DNA from: Rheinheimera sp. MMS21-TC3
Lineage (GTDB): Bacteria; Pseudomonadota; Gammaproteobacteria; Enterobacterales; Alteromonadaceae
Length of the DNA stretch: 64,000 nt
Assembly (NCBI RefSeq): GCF_032229285.1
Contig: NZ_CP135084.1
Coordinates: 1 to 64,000 of the forward strand
Direction of reading: 5' to 3'
Shown: positions 46,481 to 53,646 of the stretch, one piece after another
Layout of the letters: each line of letters opens with the position of its first letter
Numbering within the stretch: the first letter of the stretch is position 1
The notes under the pieces: model-generated
Told to the model about the DNA's origin: nothing
Databases searched by the model: none
The model's input: only the letters and a program-made list of their open reading frames with translations
Position numbers and translations under genes: made by a program

Positions 46481-46705
46481 GTTTGATAAAGCATTGAATT
46501 TTTTGATGACGTAGAAAACCATAGCAACATTTACAGTACCCATAATTGCCAGAAGCTTAACTAAAATGCCAATTTCTGGCGCTTGAGCATATACAAAACC
46601 TATTGCAAAAAATGACATGGCAACGAAGCAAAATGCCAAAACAACCAGCATTTTGAAATCCGATTTAGCATTCCGTGACTGAACCACATTTAGTACGTTT
46701 GACAT
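46475..46705 (-). CDS. Small two-helix membrane protein (cassette)
   Basis: 76 residues from MSNVLNVVQSRNAKSDFKML. Two helices (LVVLAFCFVAMSFFAIGFVYA and ILVKLLAIMGTVNVAMVFYVI). The frame extends upstream through an attC and a repeat cassette; the internal start at 46705 is the sensible one. Function unknown. Confidence 0.68.
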   Translation of the reverse strand: MSNVLNVVQSRNAKSDFKMLVVLAFCFVAMSFFAIGFVYAQAPEIGILVKLLAIMGTVNVAMVFYVIKKFNALSNT

Positions 46706-46726
46706 TAAACTAATACCTCTGAAAAC

Positions 46727-46785
46727 ACATAACGCTGCCAGCAAGCGCGACGCTGTTTGGCGTCGCTTGACTGGCCTTGTTAGCA
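46727..46785 (-). repeat. attC site 25 (59 bp)
   Basis: Boxes ACATAAC and GTTAGCA; family IX-like (GCTGCCAGCAAGCGCGACG). Belongs to repeat cassette R2. Confidence 0.87.
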
Positions 46786-47062
46786 GCCCAAACCGGACTT
46801 GCGCGGCTTGCCGCACTGGCAAACCCGAACAACGGCAGGCTGCTTGTATTAAAAACTAAACCGGCCAACTGCGATACGGCGAGCCAACCGGAACCTGTGA
46901 AACTGTTAAGCGAAGCCAAGAAGAACAACGCTACCGGCACAACCGTTTGCAGCAACCCCACAAACTGGCGAACTTAAACCATTTGGCGCTGCCGCTAAGA
47001 AAACCACACGCCAGCAAGGCCGGAATAAAACTACTGACTGAAACTGTTAAAGCCCGAACACC
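46786..47062 (-). repeat. Repeat cassette R2 (no convincing gene)
   Basis: Second copy of the R family. The minus-strand frame reads VALFFLASLNSFTGSGWLAV and SLPLFGFASAASRASPV, but runs into the attC on both sides without a well-placed start. Part of the opposite strand is also open. Confidence 0.8.
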
Positions 47063-47134
47063 TGCTAACGCCTTGGGTAAGCTGCCGGTGCGAAGCGCAG
47101 CGTAGTACCGGTCAGCTTCACCCACTTGTTACGC
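47063..47134 (-). repeat. attC site 26 (72 bp)
   Basis: Boxes TGCTAAC and GTTACGC; arms GTAAGCTGCCGGTGCG and AGTACCGGTCAGCTT. Carries the TAA of the interrupted DUF4917 gene. Confidence 0.88.
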
Positions 47135-47452
47135 ATTATTCCAGCAGCCTGCACTCGCACTGTCGTAGAAGAAAACTCTACAGTCTTCGCCACAGACCTG
47201 TTTGACCAGTTCATTAACCCAGTTGCAGTATCCTTGATCGCTATCGCGAACTGAAAAGGCCACTTTGCGAGGTTTTGACCGGGCAATCTGTTCTAGGATG
47301 TGCTGGTCTTGCTCGCCGGCTCCCCATCCATAAAAAACAACAGAATTTGAAAAAGATGTAAGAATTTCTCTGTAAACGGTATTTAGGTAGAAGCTAGTTT
47401 TAATGGATTTCTTTTTTTGATCCATTGTGCCTTCACTTACGAAGAGTGGCAC
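47129..47452 (-). pseudogene. DUF4917/SIR2-like protein, C-terminal part (split by IS)
   Basis: C-terminal 107 residues: PLFVSEGTMDQKKKSIKTS, VVFYGWGAGEQDQHILEQI, AGCWNNA. Continues the reading frame of 48641-49316 when the IS and one copy of the GCAC duplication are removed (…AGSYV|PLFVSEG…). The stop is in attC site 26. Confidence 0.85.
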
Positions 47453-47493
47453 TGTAAATATCCCATTTATAACACAGTCATCTCGTAGAGAAT

Positions 47494-48303
47494 TTACGCC
47501 GCATTTCGGTACTCAAATGGTGTCATGTCATTGAGTGAGTCGTGCGGTCGTTCGTTGTTATATAGCTCAATCCAATCTTCGGTTATTTGCTTCACTTCGT
47601 TCAGGTTGTTGAATATGTAGCAGTCGAGTACATCGTCGCGATACGTTCGGTTAAACCGTTCAATGTATGCGTTCTGGTATGGGCAACCAGGCTTGATGTA
47701 GTCAATCATAATGTCGTGTGCTTTTGCCCAATTTACAAACACTTCTGAAGTGAACTCGCTGCCATTATCAACCCGTATTTTCTCAGGGTAACCGTGCCAT
47801 TCAGCAAGTTGGTCAAGATAGCGTATGACGCGCAATGACGGCATGCTGGTCGCAATATCGATACCTAAAACTTCGCGATTGAAGTCATCAATAACGTTAA
47901 ATGTTCGGAACCTGACTTTGTTGTGCAAACTGTCGCTCATAAAGTCCATTGACCAAGACTTCCCAAGTGCATTTGGTGCAGCTAACGGCTCTGGATTGCG
48001 GTTGGGTAATCGTTTTTTACCTTTGCGACGCAGGTTCAGTTTTAGCTCAGTATAAACGCGATAAACACGCTTGTGGTTCCAGCGGTGGCCTAGCTTACGA
48101 AGGCATTTGAAGCATTTTGGGAACCCCCAACGATGATGTCTTTCAATTAACGCATTCAAGGCATCAATGATTTCATCATCATCGTTCAATTTCGGCTCGT
48201 AATAGTATGCAGTACGGCTGATGCCGACTACATCACAGCACTTTACAACGCTTGCGTCATACTGCACCTGTAACTCGCGTGCCCAGACTTTCCTTTCTGC
48301 CAC
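47494..48303 (-). CDS. IS3-family transposase OrfB
   Basis: 269 residues with the rve/DDE core: WSMDFMSD (first Asp), FNVIDDFNREVLGIDI (second Asp region), IRVDNGSEFTSEVF, and PGCPYQNAYIERFNRTYRDDVL (Glu), followed by the NERPHDSLNDMTPFEY end. The N-terminal HTH_21-type region is YYYEPKLNDDDEIIDALNALIERHHRWGF. Expressed as OrfAB by a -1 frameshift in the overlap with OrfA. Confidence 0.95.
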   Translation of the reverse strand: MAERKVWARELQVQYDASVVKCCDVVGISRTAYYYEPKLNDDDEIIDALNALIERHHRWGFPKCFKCLRKLGHRWNHKRVYRVYTELKLNLRRKGKKRLPNRNPEPLAAPNALGKSWSMDFMSDSLHNKVRFRTFNVIDDFNREVLGIDIATSMPSLRVIRYLDQLAEWHGYPEKIRVDNGSEFTSEVFVNWAKAHDIMIDYIKPGCPYQNAYIERFNRTYRDDVLDCYIFNNLNEVKQITEDWIELYNNERPHDSLNDMTPFEYRNAA

Positions 48304-48308
48304 AGGTG

Positions 48309-48569
48309 CTAAAGCTTTTTTATAATATCTTCTTGCATCTGCGATTTAAGGCTCAAATCAGCATACATCTGTTTGAGTCGCCGGTTTTCTTCTTCAAGCT
48401 CTTTTAAGCGGCGCACATCGGACGCTTCCATACCGCCATATTTTTCGCGCCACTTATAAAATGTTGAATTGCCGATGCCATACTTACGGCAGAGGTCTTT
48501 GATCGGCATGCCGACTTCAGCTTCTTTCAAAATCGCCACAATTTGGCTTTCAGTCATGCGTTTGCTCAT
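48309..48569 (-). CDS. IS3-family transposase OrfA
   Basis: 86 residues: HTH_Tnp_1 domain (SQIVAILKEAEVGMPIKDLCRKYGIGNSTFYKWREKYGG) and a leucine-zipper-like coiled tail (LKELEEENRRLKQMYADLSL). Ends in KKL with an A-rich slippery stretch (AAAAAAGC) where the -1 shift to OrfB would occur. Confidence 0.94.
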   Translation of the reverse strand: MSKRMTESQIVAILKEAEVGMPIKDLCRKYGIGNSTFYKWREKYGGMEASDVRRLKELEEENRRLKQMYADLSLKSQMQEDIIKKL

Positions 48570-48640
48570 CGTAAAACTCCTTTGCTTTAGCTTAAAAGAA
48601 ATTCTACGAGTAATCTGTATTATTTTACGGGGTAGTTACA

Positions 48641-49316
48641 GCACATAGCTGCCAGCAGCCCATTTGTCCAGTATGCTCTCCAGCAAGCCATTCCCAGAAG
48701 ATGCGATTTTCCTCTCATTCTCTAGCTTATCCCTAGCGAGAATTAGGTTTCCATGGGGATAGAAAACCAATGAGCTATCTCTATCATCCCCATATGGCTC
48801 TCTAAACCTACTCCAGTCATCATCAAAGCTCCTGCCAGGGAAGCAGTCTTTAAATCGGTGTCCATTTCTTAGTTTGTTGCCGTGCATCATCGCCCAATAA
48901 ACAATGAGATCATAATTCAGCGAAACTATGGTTTTGAAACACCTCATAAAACTGGCAATAGCCGGGAGATGATCTTCAACTTCTCCGTACTCGGGATGAA
49001 TATCCCTCACTGCATCAATCAAACAATCTCGAACGTGACGGTAGGCTTGTTCCGTTTTTTCATCCTCTATACCAAGTGCTGCGTTGACGTTGGTCGATTG
49101 CCAAACGATTCTCAGAACCAACTCAAAATCGTTGGTGCGGAAAAAATCAAAGAGACTTTGCACGTCCTCGCTGAAAAGACCATTTTCGATTGCATGCTCT
49201 TTCAAAGACCGATATCTGAATCGCTCATCGACCGCAATGCTTGCACCATTTCCCAGCAAAAGGTTATCGCCGAATTGATCAGAGATTTCTGACCAAGGGA
49301 GGATCTCAAACGACAA
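48641..49316 (-). pseudogene. DUF4917/SIR2-like protein, N-terminal part (split by IS)
   Basis: About 225 residues. LLLGNGASIAVDERFRY, FKTIVSLNYDLIVYWAMM and VFYPHGNLIL are the nucleotide-binding landmarks of SIR2-like proteins (GNGAS, NYD, HG). The layout and the C-terminal part match DUF4917. SIR2-like proteins often act as NAD-consuming phage-defence effectors; that is not shown for this family. The start is TTG at 49316, 7 nt after GGAG; the ATG at 49321 is out of frame. The interrupted gene should be inactive. Confidence 0.82.
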
Positions 49317-49338
49317 ACCATGATCTCCTTGTATTTAT

Positions 49339-49429
49339 GCGTAACGCCCAAATTTAGCGCGGAAAGCCGCGCAGCGGGTTGATGTCGCAGCCAGCGTTTT
49401 TTGCTGGCGATAAAATTTGTTTGTTATAT
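49339..49429 (-). repeat. attC site 27 (91 bp)
   Basis: Boxes GCGTAAC and GTTATAT; family I. Carries the TAA of the 49424-49786 gene. Confidence 0.95.
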
Positions 49430-49786
49430 TTTTTTGGCCGTTACTTCGACCTTATAAATATTTTTACCCTCTGTGCCAATCTCGATAACTGCTTGCTTTT
49501 CAAGCGCTACACGCAATACAGGCTCTGCAAACTTACTAAATGAACCACCCTCAAATTTGTGTAACGATGACGTCAAAGTAACGACCTCATCATTGAGAGT
49601 TGGCGTAACATCAAACATCAGTACATCTTTTGCGGTAATTGATTGTAATTGTCCACTTTTACCCTGCATTACGTCTGCTGCAACAAGTTCGTTATTCAGG
49701 TAAACACTGACATTTAACTCTAAAGGCTCATTAGCAAAAGCAGAAAATGCAGCGACAAAGGATAAAACAGAGAGTACTTTTTTCAT
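49424..49786 (-). CDS. Small secreted protein, copy A (cassette)
   Basis: 120 residues: signal peptide MKKVLSVLSFVAAFSAFA, then a beta-rich domain (ELNVSVYLNNELVAADVMQG ... VLMFDVTPTLNDEVVTLTSSL ... IYKVEVTAKKI). Differs from copy B (57449-57811) at only three residues that I see (F10L, M40I, G80D). Periplasmic; function unknown. Confidence 0.8.
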   Translation of the reverse strand: MKKVLSVLSFVAAFSAFANEPLELNVSVYLNNELVAADVMQGKSGQLQSITAKDVLMFDVTPTLNDEVVTLTSSLHKFEGGSFSKFAEPVLRVALEKQAVIEIGTEGKNIYKVEVTAKKI

Positions 49787-49829
49787 TAAATTATTTCCTT
49801 ATAAAACAATTGGGTTGGGTTACGTAAAA

Positions 49830-49907
49830 ATATAACGCCCGCAACACACGCGAGCAACTTGTTGCGAGTCGAGGGCTGAAAGCCCGTTGTGATTGCGTTT
49901 GTTAGCT
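49830..49907 (-). repeat. attC site 28 (78 bp)
   Basis: Boxes ATATAAC and GTTAGCT; family II variant (GAGGGCTGAAAGCCCG). Belongs to the 49925-50314 cassette. Confidence 0.92.
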
Positions 49908-49924
49908 ACCAACTTCAAGCCCAT

Positions 49925-50314
49925 TTAAGCACTCTTGTGGTTACTATTTGCTGGCGATTTTAGTGATTGAATCCAAGAAACTATAACAAAGCCCATCATA
50001 ATCTCAGTACTGCCAATAATACTTATATGAGTCTCAACAAACGCTAGTGTGATAAAACCTAACACCATGCCAACCGCAAGGCTTATTAGCCAGGCGAAAA
50101 AAGGGAAGAACTTAATTTTACGAATTCTACTTAGAAAATAGTTGGAAAAACCAGCACCTAATAAAATTCCAAGCGTTACAGAGACAAAGCAAGTCAAAAA
50201 ATAATTAAAACTCAGTTCTTTGCTGTCACTGATCAAGCCTGTTGAAATAAAAAAACTTAATGGCATAACTAATATCATTATCAAAATATCAGATTTTAAG
50301 CTTATGGATTTCAT
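49925..50314 (-). CDS. Four-helix membrane protein (cassette)
   Basis: 129 residues: helices at about 9-27, 37-57, 68-90 and 98-115, with a basic loop SRIRKIKFF. Ends NSNHKSA. Function unknown. Confidence 0.72.
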   Translation of the reverse strand: MKSISLKSDILIMILVMPLSFFISTGLISDSKELSFNYFLTCFVSVTLGILLGAGFSNYFLSRIRKIKFFPFFAWLISLAVGMVLGFITLAFVETHISIIGSTEIMMGFVIVSWIQSLKSPANSNHKSA

Positions 50315-50361
50315 ACAGATAATGATTCCCTAAAAGTTCGAAGAAATTAATTAAATTAATA

Positions 50362-50442
50362 AGCTAACGCCCGCCACAAACGCGAGCAACTTGTTGCGAG
50401 TCGAGCGCCCAACGGGCGCGCTTTTGATGGCGATTGTTATAT
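50362..50442 (-). repeat. attC site 29 (81 bp)
   Basis: Boxes AGCTAAC and GTTATAT; family II, nearly the same as site 8. Belongs to the 50449-50799 cassette. Confidence 0.93.
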
Positions 50443-50448
50443 GCAAAT

Positions 50449-50799
50449 TTACCTAACAAGATTTAGAACCTCGTCGCCCTGATAAACAACATTTAACTGA
50501 TTACAGTCTTTCGAAGTTATTTGAACATCAACAAATGAATCGTCTTCTGCACTATACATCTGCGCATCCCATAACGAAGCATGTGATGCTGGCTTTACAG
50601 CTTTCAAAACAACTAATCCAACGGCTTTCATATGGTTGTCATGGGAATAGACTGTGGCTTCAGCTTTGTTTAAGTCGATTAATAGTTTTGCAGGCTTATC
50701 TGAATGATTCCAAATACCCGAAATATCGCAGTCACCTTTGGCCTGAGCGGAAAAAATTGAGGCCACCAGAATAAAACTAGAAACTAAGAACCTGAGCAT
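50449..50799 (-). CDS. Small secreted protein (cassette)
   Basis: 116 residues from MLRFLVSSFILVASIFSAQA, a signal peptide, then GDCDISGIWNHSDKPAKLLIDLNKAEATVYSHD. The DISGIWNHS start and the length suggest a single lipocalin-like or DUF2147-like barrel, but this is weak. The start at 50799 is set by AAGGA 5 nt upstream. Confidence 0.7.
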   Translation of the reverse strand: MLRFLVSSFILVASIFSAQAKGDCDISGIWNHSDKPAKLLIDLNKAEATVYSHDNHMKAVGLVVLKAVKPASHASLWDAQMYSAEDDSFVDVQITSKDCNQLNVVYQGDEVLNLVR

Positions 50800-50812
50800 G
50801 AACATCCTTTGC

Positions 50813-50911
50813 ATATAACGCTTTGCTAATGGGCTGCCGCAGCGCAGCGTAGGCAGTCCAGTGGAGGCCACGCTGTTTGTGGCCGGAACGAAATTAAGCA
50901 ACTTGTTATAC
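50813..50911 (-). repeat. attC site 30 (99 bp)
   Basis: Boxes ATATAAC and GTTATAC; family IV. Belongs to the 50914-51216 cassette. Confidence 0.93.
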
Positions 50912-50913
50912 GT

Positions 50914-51216
50914 TTAATTTGCTAACCGTTGTTCTTTTAGGTTTAAACGTTTGTGAGAGCTATACACATGCTGATTTTCATTGTTATTGATTAAAAATGC
51001 ATCCATTTCTACCGAAATGAGCCCCGATAAAGGAAAAACTTCTAAAATACCAAACTCTCCCAAGTTTGCTGAAAGCAGCGCAATTTTGCCATTAGCAAAG
51101 AAAGTTGAATCTTGATCACGGCATTCACCGTCAATATATAATTTTGCACCGCGTATCCACGAATTAACAATTTTGACTTTGTGATCTTTAACGGTAAATT
51201 CGAATTCTTTTCTCAT
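50914..51216 (-). CDS. Small beta-rich cytoplasmic protein (cassette)
   Basis: 100 residues: MRKEFEFTVKDHKVKIVNSWIRGAKLYIDGECRDQD..., alternating strands, with DAFLINNNENQHVYSSHKR at the end. No signal peptide. The general pattern resembles the 36165-36479 cassette protein. Function unknown. Confidence 0.72.
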   Translation of the reverse strand: MRKEFEFTVKDHKVKIVNSWIRGAKLYIDGECRDQDSTFFANGKIALLSANLGEFGILEVFPLSGLISVEMDAFLINNNENQHVYSSHKRLNLKEQRLAN

Positions 51217-51240
51217 TTTAAAACTCCGTCTACGAAAAAC

Positions 51241-51331
51241 GTATAACGCCCAAATTTAGCGCGGAAAACCGCGCAGCGGGTTGACGTCGCAGCCAGCGCT
51301 TTTTGCTGGCGATAAAATTTGCTTGTTAGGC
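51241..51331 (-). repeat. attC site 31 (91 bp)
   Basis: Boxes GTATAAC and GTTAGGC; family I. Belongs to the HTH/zinc-finger cassette. Confidence 0.95.
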
Positions 51332-51333
51332 TG

Positions 51334-51558
51334 CTACTTAATGACTACGAACTTAGAAAGTTTTACGCCTTTACTAATCTCTGTGGCATATGATTCTTTA
51401 ATTCCAGCTGCTTGGGCAATTTTTTTCATTGAAACACCCGAGCTCTTTATTTCTTCGGCATATTTGATGCCGAACAAATGAATCATTGCGACAGCTTCAC
51501 CATCATTGGAACTTAGATACATTTCCTTAAGTTCTTTGCCTAAGTGAATTAAGTCCAT
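51334..51558 (-). CDS. HTH-like small protein (two-gene cassette)
   Basis: 74 residues: MDLIHLGKELKEMYLSSNDGEAVAMIHLFGIKYAEEI, then a helix-turn-helix-like segment GVSMKKIAQAAGIKESYATEISKGVKLS. It resembles small HTH proteins common in Vibrio cassette arrays. Follows a zinc-finger gene by 8 nt without an attC between. Confidence 0.72.
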   Translation of the reverse strand: MDLIHLGKELKEMYLSSNDGEAVAMIHLFGIKYAEEIKSSGVSMKKIAQAAGIKESYATEISKGVKLSKFVVIK

Positions 51559-51566
51559 TTTAAACC

Positions 51567-51740
51567 TCAGCTATCTTTAGTTTGATTGTTCCAGTCTCTA
51601 CCCCAGCCGGACTTTCCACATTGAGTACAAGTATAGTCACCAGTGGCAGCACCTAAATGGTACTCTTTGCTAAGGTTTGGGTGATCGCAAGGCTTATCCC
51701 CCCAATTTTCCCTTAACTTTTTTGCTTCTTCCAGTTGCAT
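51567..51740 (-). CDS. Small zinc-finger-like protein (two-gene cassette)
   Basis: 57 residues MQLEEAKKLRENWGDKP... with Cys/His pairs spaced CDH and CTQC (C18, H20, C38, C41), a plausible zinc site. GGAT precedes the ATG at 51740. The stop overlaps the leader of the HTH gene, so the two are one cassette and probably one function. Confidence 0.65.
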   Translation of the reverse strand: MQLEEAKKLRENWGDKPCDHPNLSKEYHLGAATGDYTCTQCGKSGWGRDWNNQTKDS

Positions 51741-51769
51741 GAGTTAATCCTTACTTTTTTATTGCGAGA

Positions 51770-51860
51770 GCCTAACGCCCAAATTTAGCGCGGAAAGCCG
51801 CGCAGCGGGTTGACGTCGCAGCCAGCGCTGTTTGCTGGCGATAATATTTTTTTGTTAGCT
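51770..51860 (-). repeat. attC site 32 (91 bp)
   Basis: Boxes GCCTAAC and GTTAGCT; family I. Carries the TAA of the 51855-52709 gene. Confidence 0.95.
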
Positions 51861-52709
51861 GCCTTTGCTTTGTTTTGGAATGGCTTTTTGAAGGCCATCC
51901 GTTAGTAACACTGCAAAGGCGCTTTGATGAGTCAATCCTGACAATACTTTGGATTGGATGCTTAAGCCTTGATAATCGCGTGATTTTAACTGATTCTCGA
52001 ATGCCTGCATTTCCTCTACCATACTACCTTCTTCACTACCGATGTACATGAATACACTTGCTTTCATGGCCTTATTATTTTTTGCAAAGTCACTTTCCAG
52101 CCGAAATATCACTTTGTTGTCATACCAGAACGATGGACTACCTAAGATGTAGTAGTCAAATAGTTCGGAATTAGTGATCAAGATGTTGGCGCCAAGCAAA
52201 CCGCCATATGAATGACCAACAAATATTTTTTTATCCTGTCTGATTCGATATGTTTGACTAATCAGAGGTAAAACCTCGTCTGATATGAAACTAATGTACT
52301 GACTGGCTTTACCTGAATACTTTTGAACTTCGAGCGAATGTCCCCTTTTTTCATTTGGGGCATATGTTGGTGTGTAGTCTCTTGTGCGACTAAGCAAAGG
52401 ATTATGTCCTTTGGAATATGAAATCCCGACAATAATGACATCCTCAATATCCCGGCCTGCCATCAGATGCACAATGCCACTCGCCACTGCAACTGAATAA
52501 CCTGTGTCATTTAATAATACCAACGGGTATTTTTTGTTATTTTCTGAGTAATCGTTAGGCAGGCGGATATACAGTTCGTATTCCAATCCGCTTACTTCAG
52601 ATTTTATTTGCAGGGTATGCGTATTTCGAATTTTAAATTCAGTACTCTCTTTAGCGCATAGCGACACTGAGAAAAAAACAACTAGAGCAAAAGCCAACTT
52701 AAAAAACAT
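51855..52709 (-). CDS. Secreted IroE/BesA-like esterase (cassette)
   Basis: 284 residues. Signal peptide MFFKLAFALVVFFSVSLCA, then a putative-esterase (esterase D/Fes) fold: LYIRLPNDYSENNKKYPLVLLNDTGY, nucleophile FVGHSYGGLLG, late acid near YIGSEEGS and His in SGLTHQSAF. This group contains siderophore esterases, but many members have other substrates. Similar to the 58664-59467 cassette protein. Confidence 0.85.
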   Translation of the reverse strand: MFFKLAFALVVFFSVSLCAKESTEFKIRNTHTLQIKSEVSGLEYELYIRLPNDYSENNKKYPLVLLNDTGYSVAVASGIVHLMAGRDIEDVIIVGISYSKGHNPLLSRTRDYTPTYAPNEKRGHSLEVQKYSGKASQYISFISDEVLPLISQTYRIRQDKKIFVGHSYGGLLGANILITNSELFDYYILGSPSFWYDNKVIFRLESDFAKNNKAMKASVFMYIGSEEGSMVEEMQAFENQLKSRDYQGLSIQSKVLSGLTHQSAFAVLLTDGLQKAIPKQSKGS

Positions 52710-52740
52710 TATTTTCCTTAAATGTGTAAAGGTTAACCAC

Positions 52741-52839
52741 AGCTAACGCTTTGCTAATTGGCTGCCGCAGCGCAGCGTAGGCAGTCCAGTGGAGGCCACG
52801 CTTTTTGTGGCCGGAACGAAATTAAGCAATTTGTTATAC
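52741..52839 (-). repeat. attC site 33 (99 bp)
   Basis: Boxes AGCTAAC and GTTATAC; family IV. Carries the TAA of the 52834-53148 gene. Confidence 0.93.
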
Positions 52840-53148
52840 GTTTTTGCATTTACTTTCTTCATGGCTGCCACTTGTTTTTAGCTGAACGTCTTTGACTGAA
52901 GGGTTGGCATTTGAAAGTGCGATATAAACCTCAGCAACCATAACTGGCCCTGCACAGTAGTTAACGTCTAAGGTAACCAGTGAAAACTTTATTTGTTTCA
53001 ACTTGCTTTCTAATTCTGTTGAGTTCAGCTCTTCATCCGAGTTGTCGATTGAATAGCTGCTTTCCTTTACGAAAATTGTGATCGACTCATCGGCAAGTAC
53101 TTTGCCACTAATTGCCAAAAGAAATACTAAAACCAGAATGTAACGCAT
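52834..53148 (-). CDS. Small secreted protein (cassette)
   Basis: 104 residues from MRYILVLVFLLAISGKVLA, a signal peptide, then an acidic Ser-rich stretch and two Cys (VNYCAGPV, ESKCKNV) that may pair. GGAGGG precedes the start at 53148. Function unknown. Confidence 0.7.
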   Translation of the reverse strand: MRYILVLVFLLAISGKVLADESITIFVKESSYSIDNSDEELNSTELESKLKQIKFSLVTLDVNYCAGPVMVAEVYIALSNANPSVKDVQLKTSGSHEESKCKNV

Positions 53149-53163
53149 AAATCCCTCCAAAAC

Positions 53164-53265
53164 GTATAACGCCGTTTTAAGCGGCAAATTGCAGTTGGCT
53201 AAAATAAGTGAGGTACGAACAAAAAGCCAACTGTAATTTGTCCGTCTTGAAAACCCTTGTTATGT
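53164..53265 (-). repeat. attC site 34 (102 bp)
   Basis: Boxes GTATAAC and GTTATGT; family V (CAGTTGGCTAAAATAAGTG), nearly the same as site 39. Belongs to the 53271-53519 cassette. Confidence 0.92.
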
Positions 53266-53270
53266 TTACA

Positions 53271-53519
53271 CTACTTCCATGGAATCCATGATTTTGGCGC
53301 ATGGCCTGTTACCGCAACTTTTAAAAACAATAAGAAGCAATACGGAGCTGATAATATACCGAATACAGACCTAAAACCTAGGTTGTTGAGTGTAATTTCA
53401 CCACTCTCAAATAACGCAAACAGAAAACCACTAAACGCAATAAGTGCGCAAATGATAAATAATATTGCTAAAGAGCGAATAAATAAATTAACTTTTTCAC
53501 CGTTCCATGGTGCTTCCAT
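53271..53519 (-). CDS. Small two-helix membrane protein (cassette)
   Basis: 82 residues MEAPWNGEKVNLFIRSLAIL... with two helices and a short end PKSWIPWK. AGGAGG lies 4 nt before the ATG. An open frame on the plus strand (53257-53562) runs into the attC and lacks such a site. Function unknown. Confidence 0.7.
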   Translation of the reverse strand: MEAPWNGEKVNLFIRSLAILFIICALIAFSGFLFALFESGEITLNNLGFRSVFGILSAPYCFLLFLKVAVTGHAPKSWIPWK

Positions 53520-53534
53520 AAAACCTCCTTGTAA

Positions 53535-53626
53535 ACATAACGCTTTGCTAAGCGGAAAATAATGGTTGGCTATAATCGCGAAGCGATGGCCAACTGTTAT
53601 TTTTCCGTTTTAGCAACTTGTTAGGC
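53535..53626 (-). repeat. attC site 35 (92 bp)
   Basis: Boxes ACATAAC and GTTAGGC; VCR-like (AATGGTTGGCTATAATCGCG and GATGGCCAACTGTTATTT). Belongs to the serine-hydrolase cassette. Confidence 0.9.
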
Positions 53627-53646
53627 TGTTCTGGCCATGAGTTAAT

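Larger units (their letters stand above)
47453..48640 (-). mobile_element. IS3-family insertion sequence (1188 bp)
   Basis: Ends TGTAAATATCCC (left) and, read inward from the right, TGTAACTACCCC form imperfect terminal repeats that continue to a shared CTCGTAGA. The target duplication GCAC is at 47449-47452 and 48641-48644. Four-base duplications fit the IS407 subgroup, and the OrfA sequence agrees. Both ORFs are intact, so the element is probably active. Confidence 0.93.
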
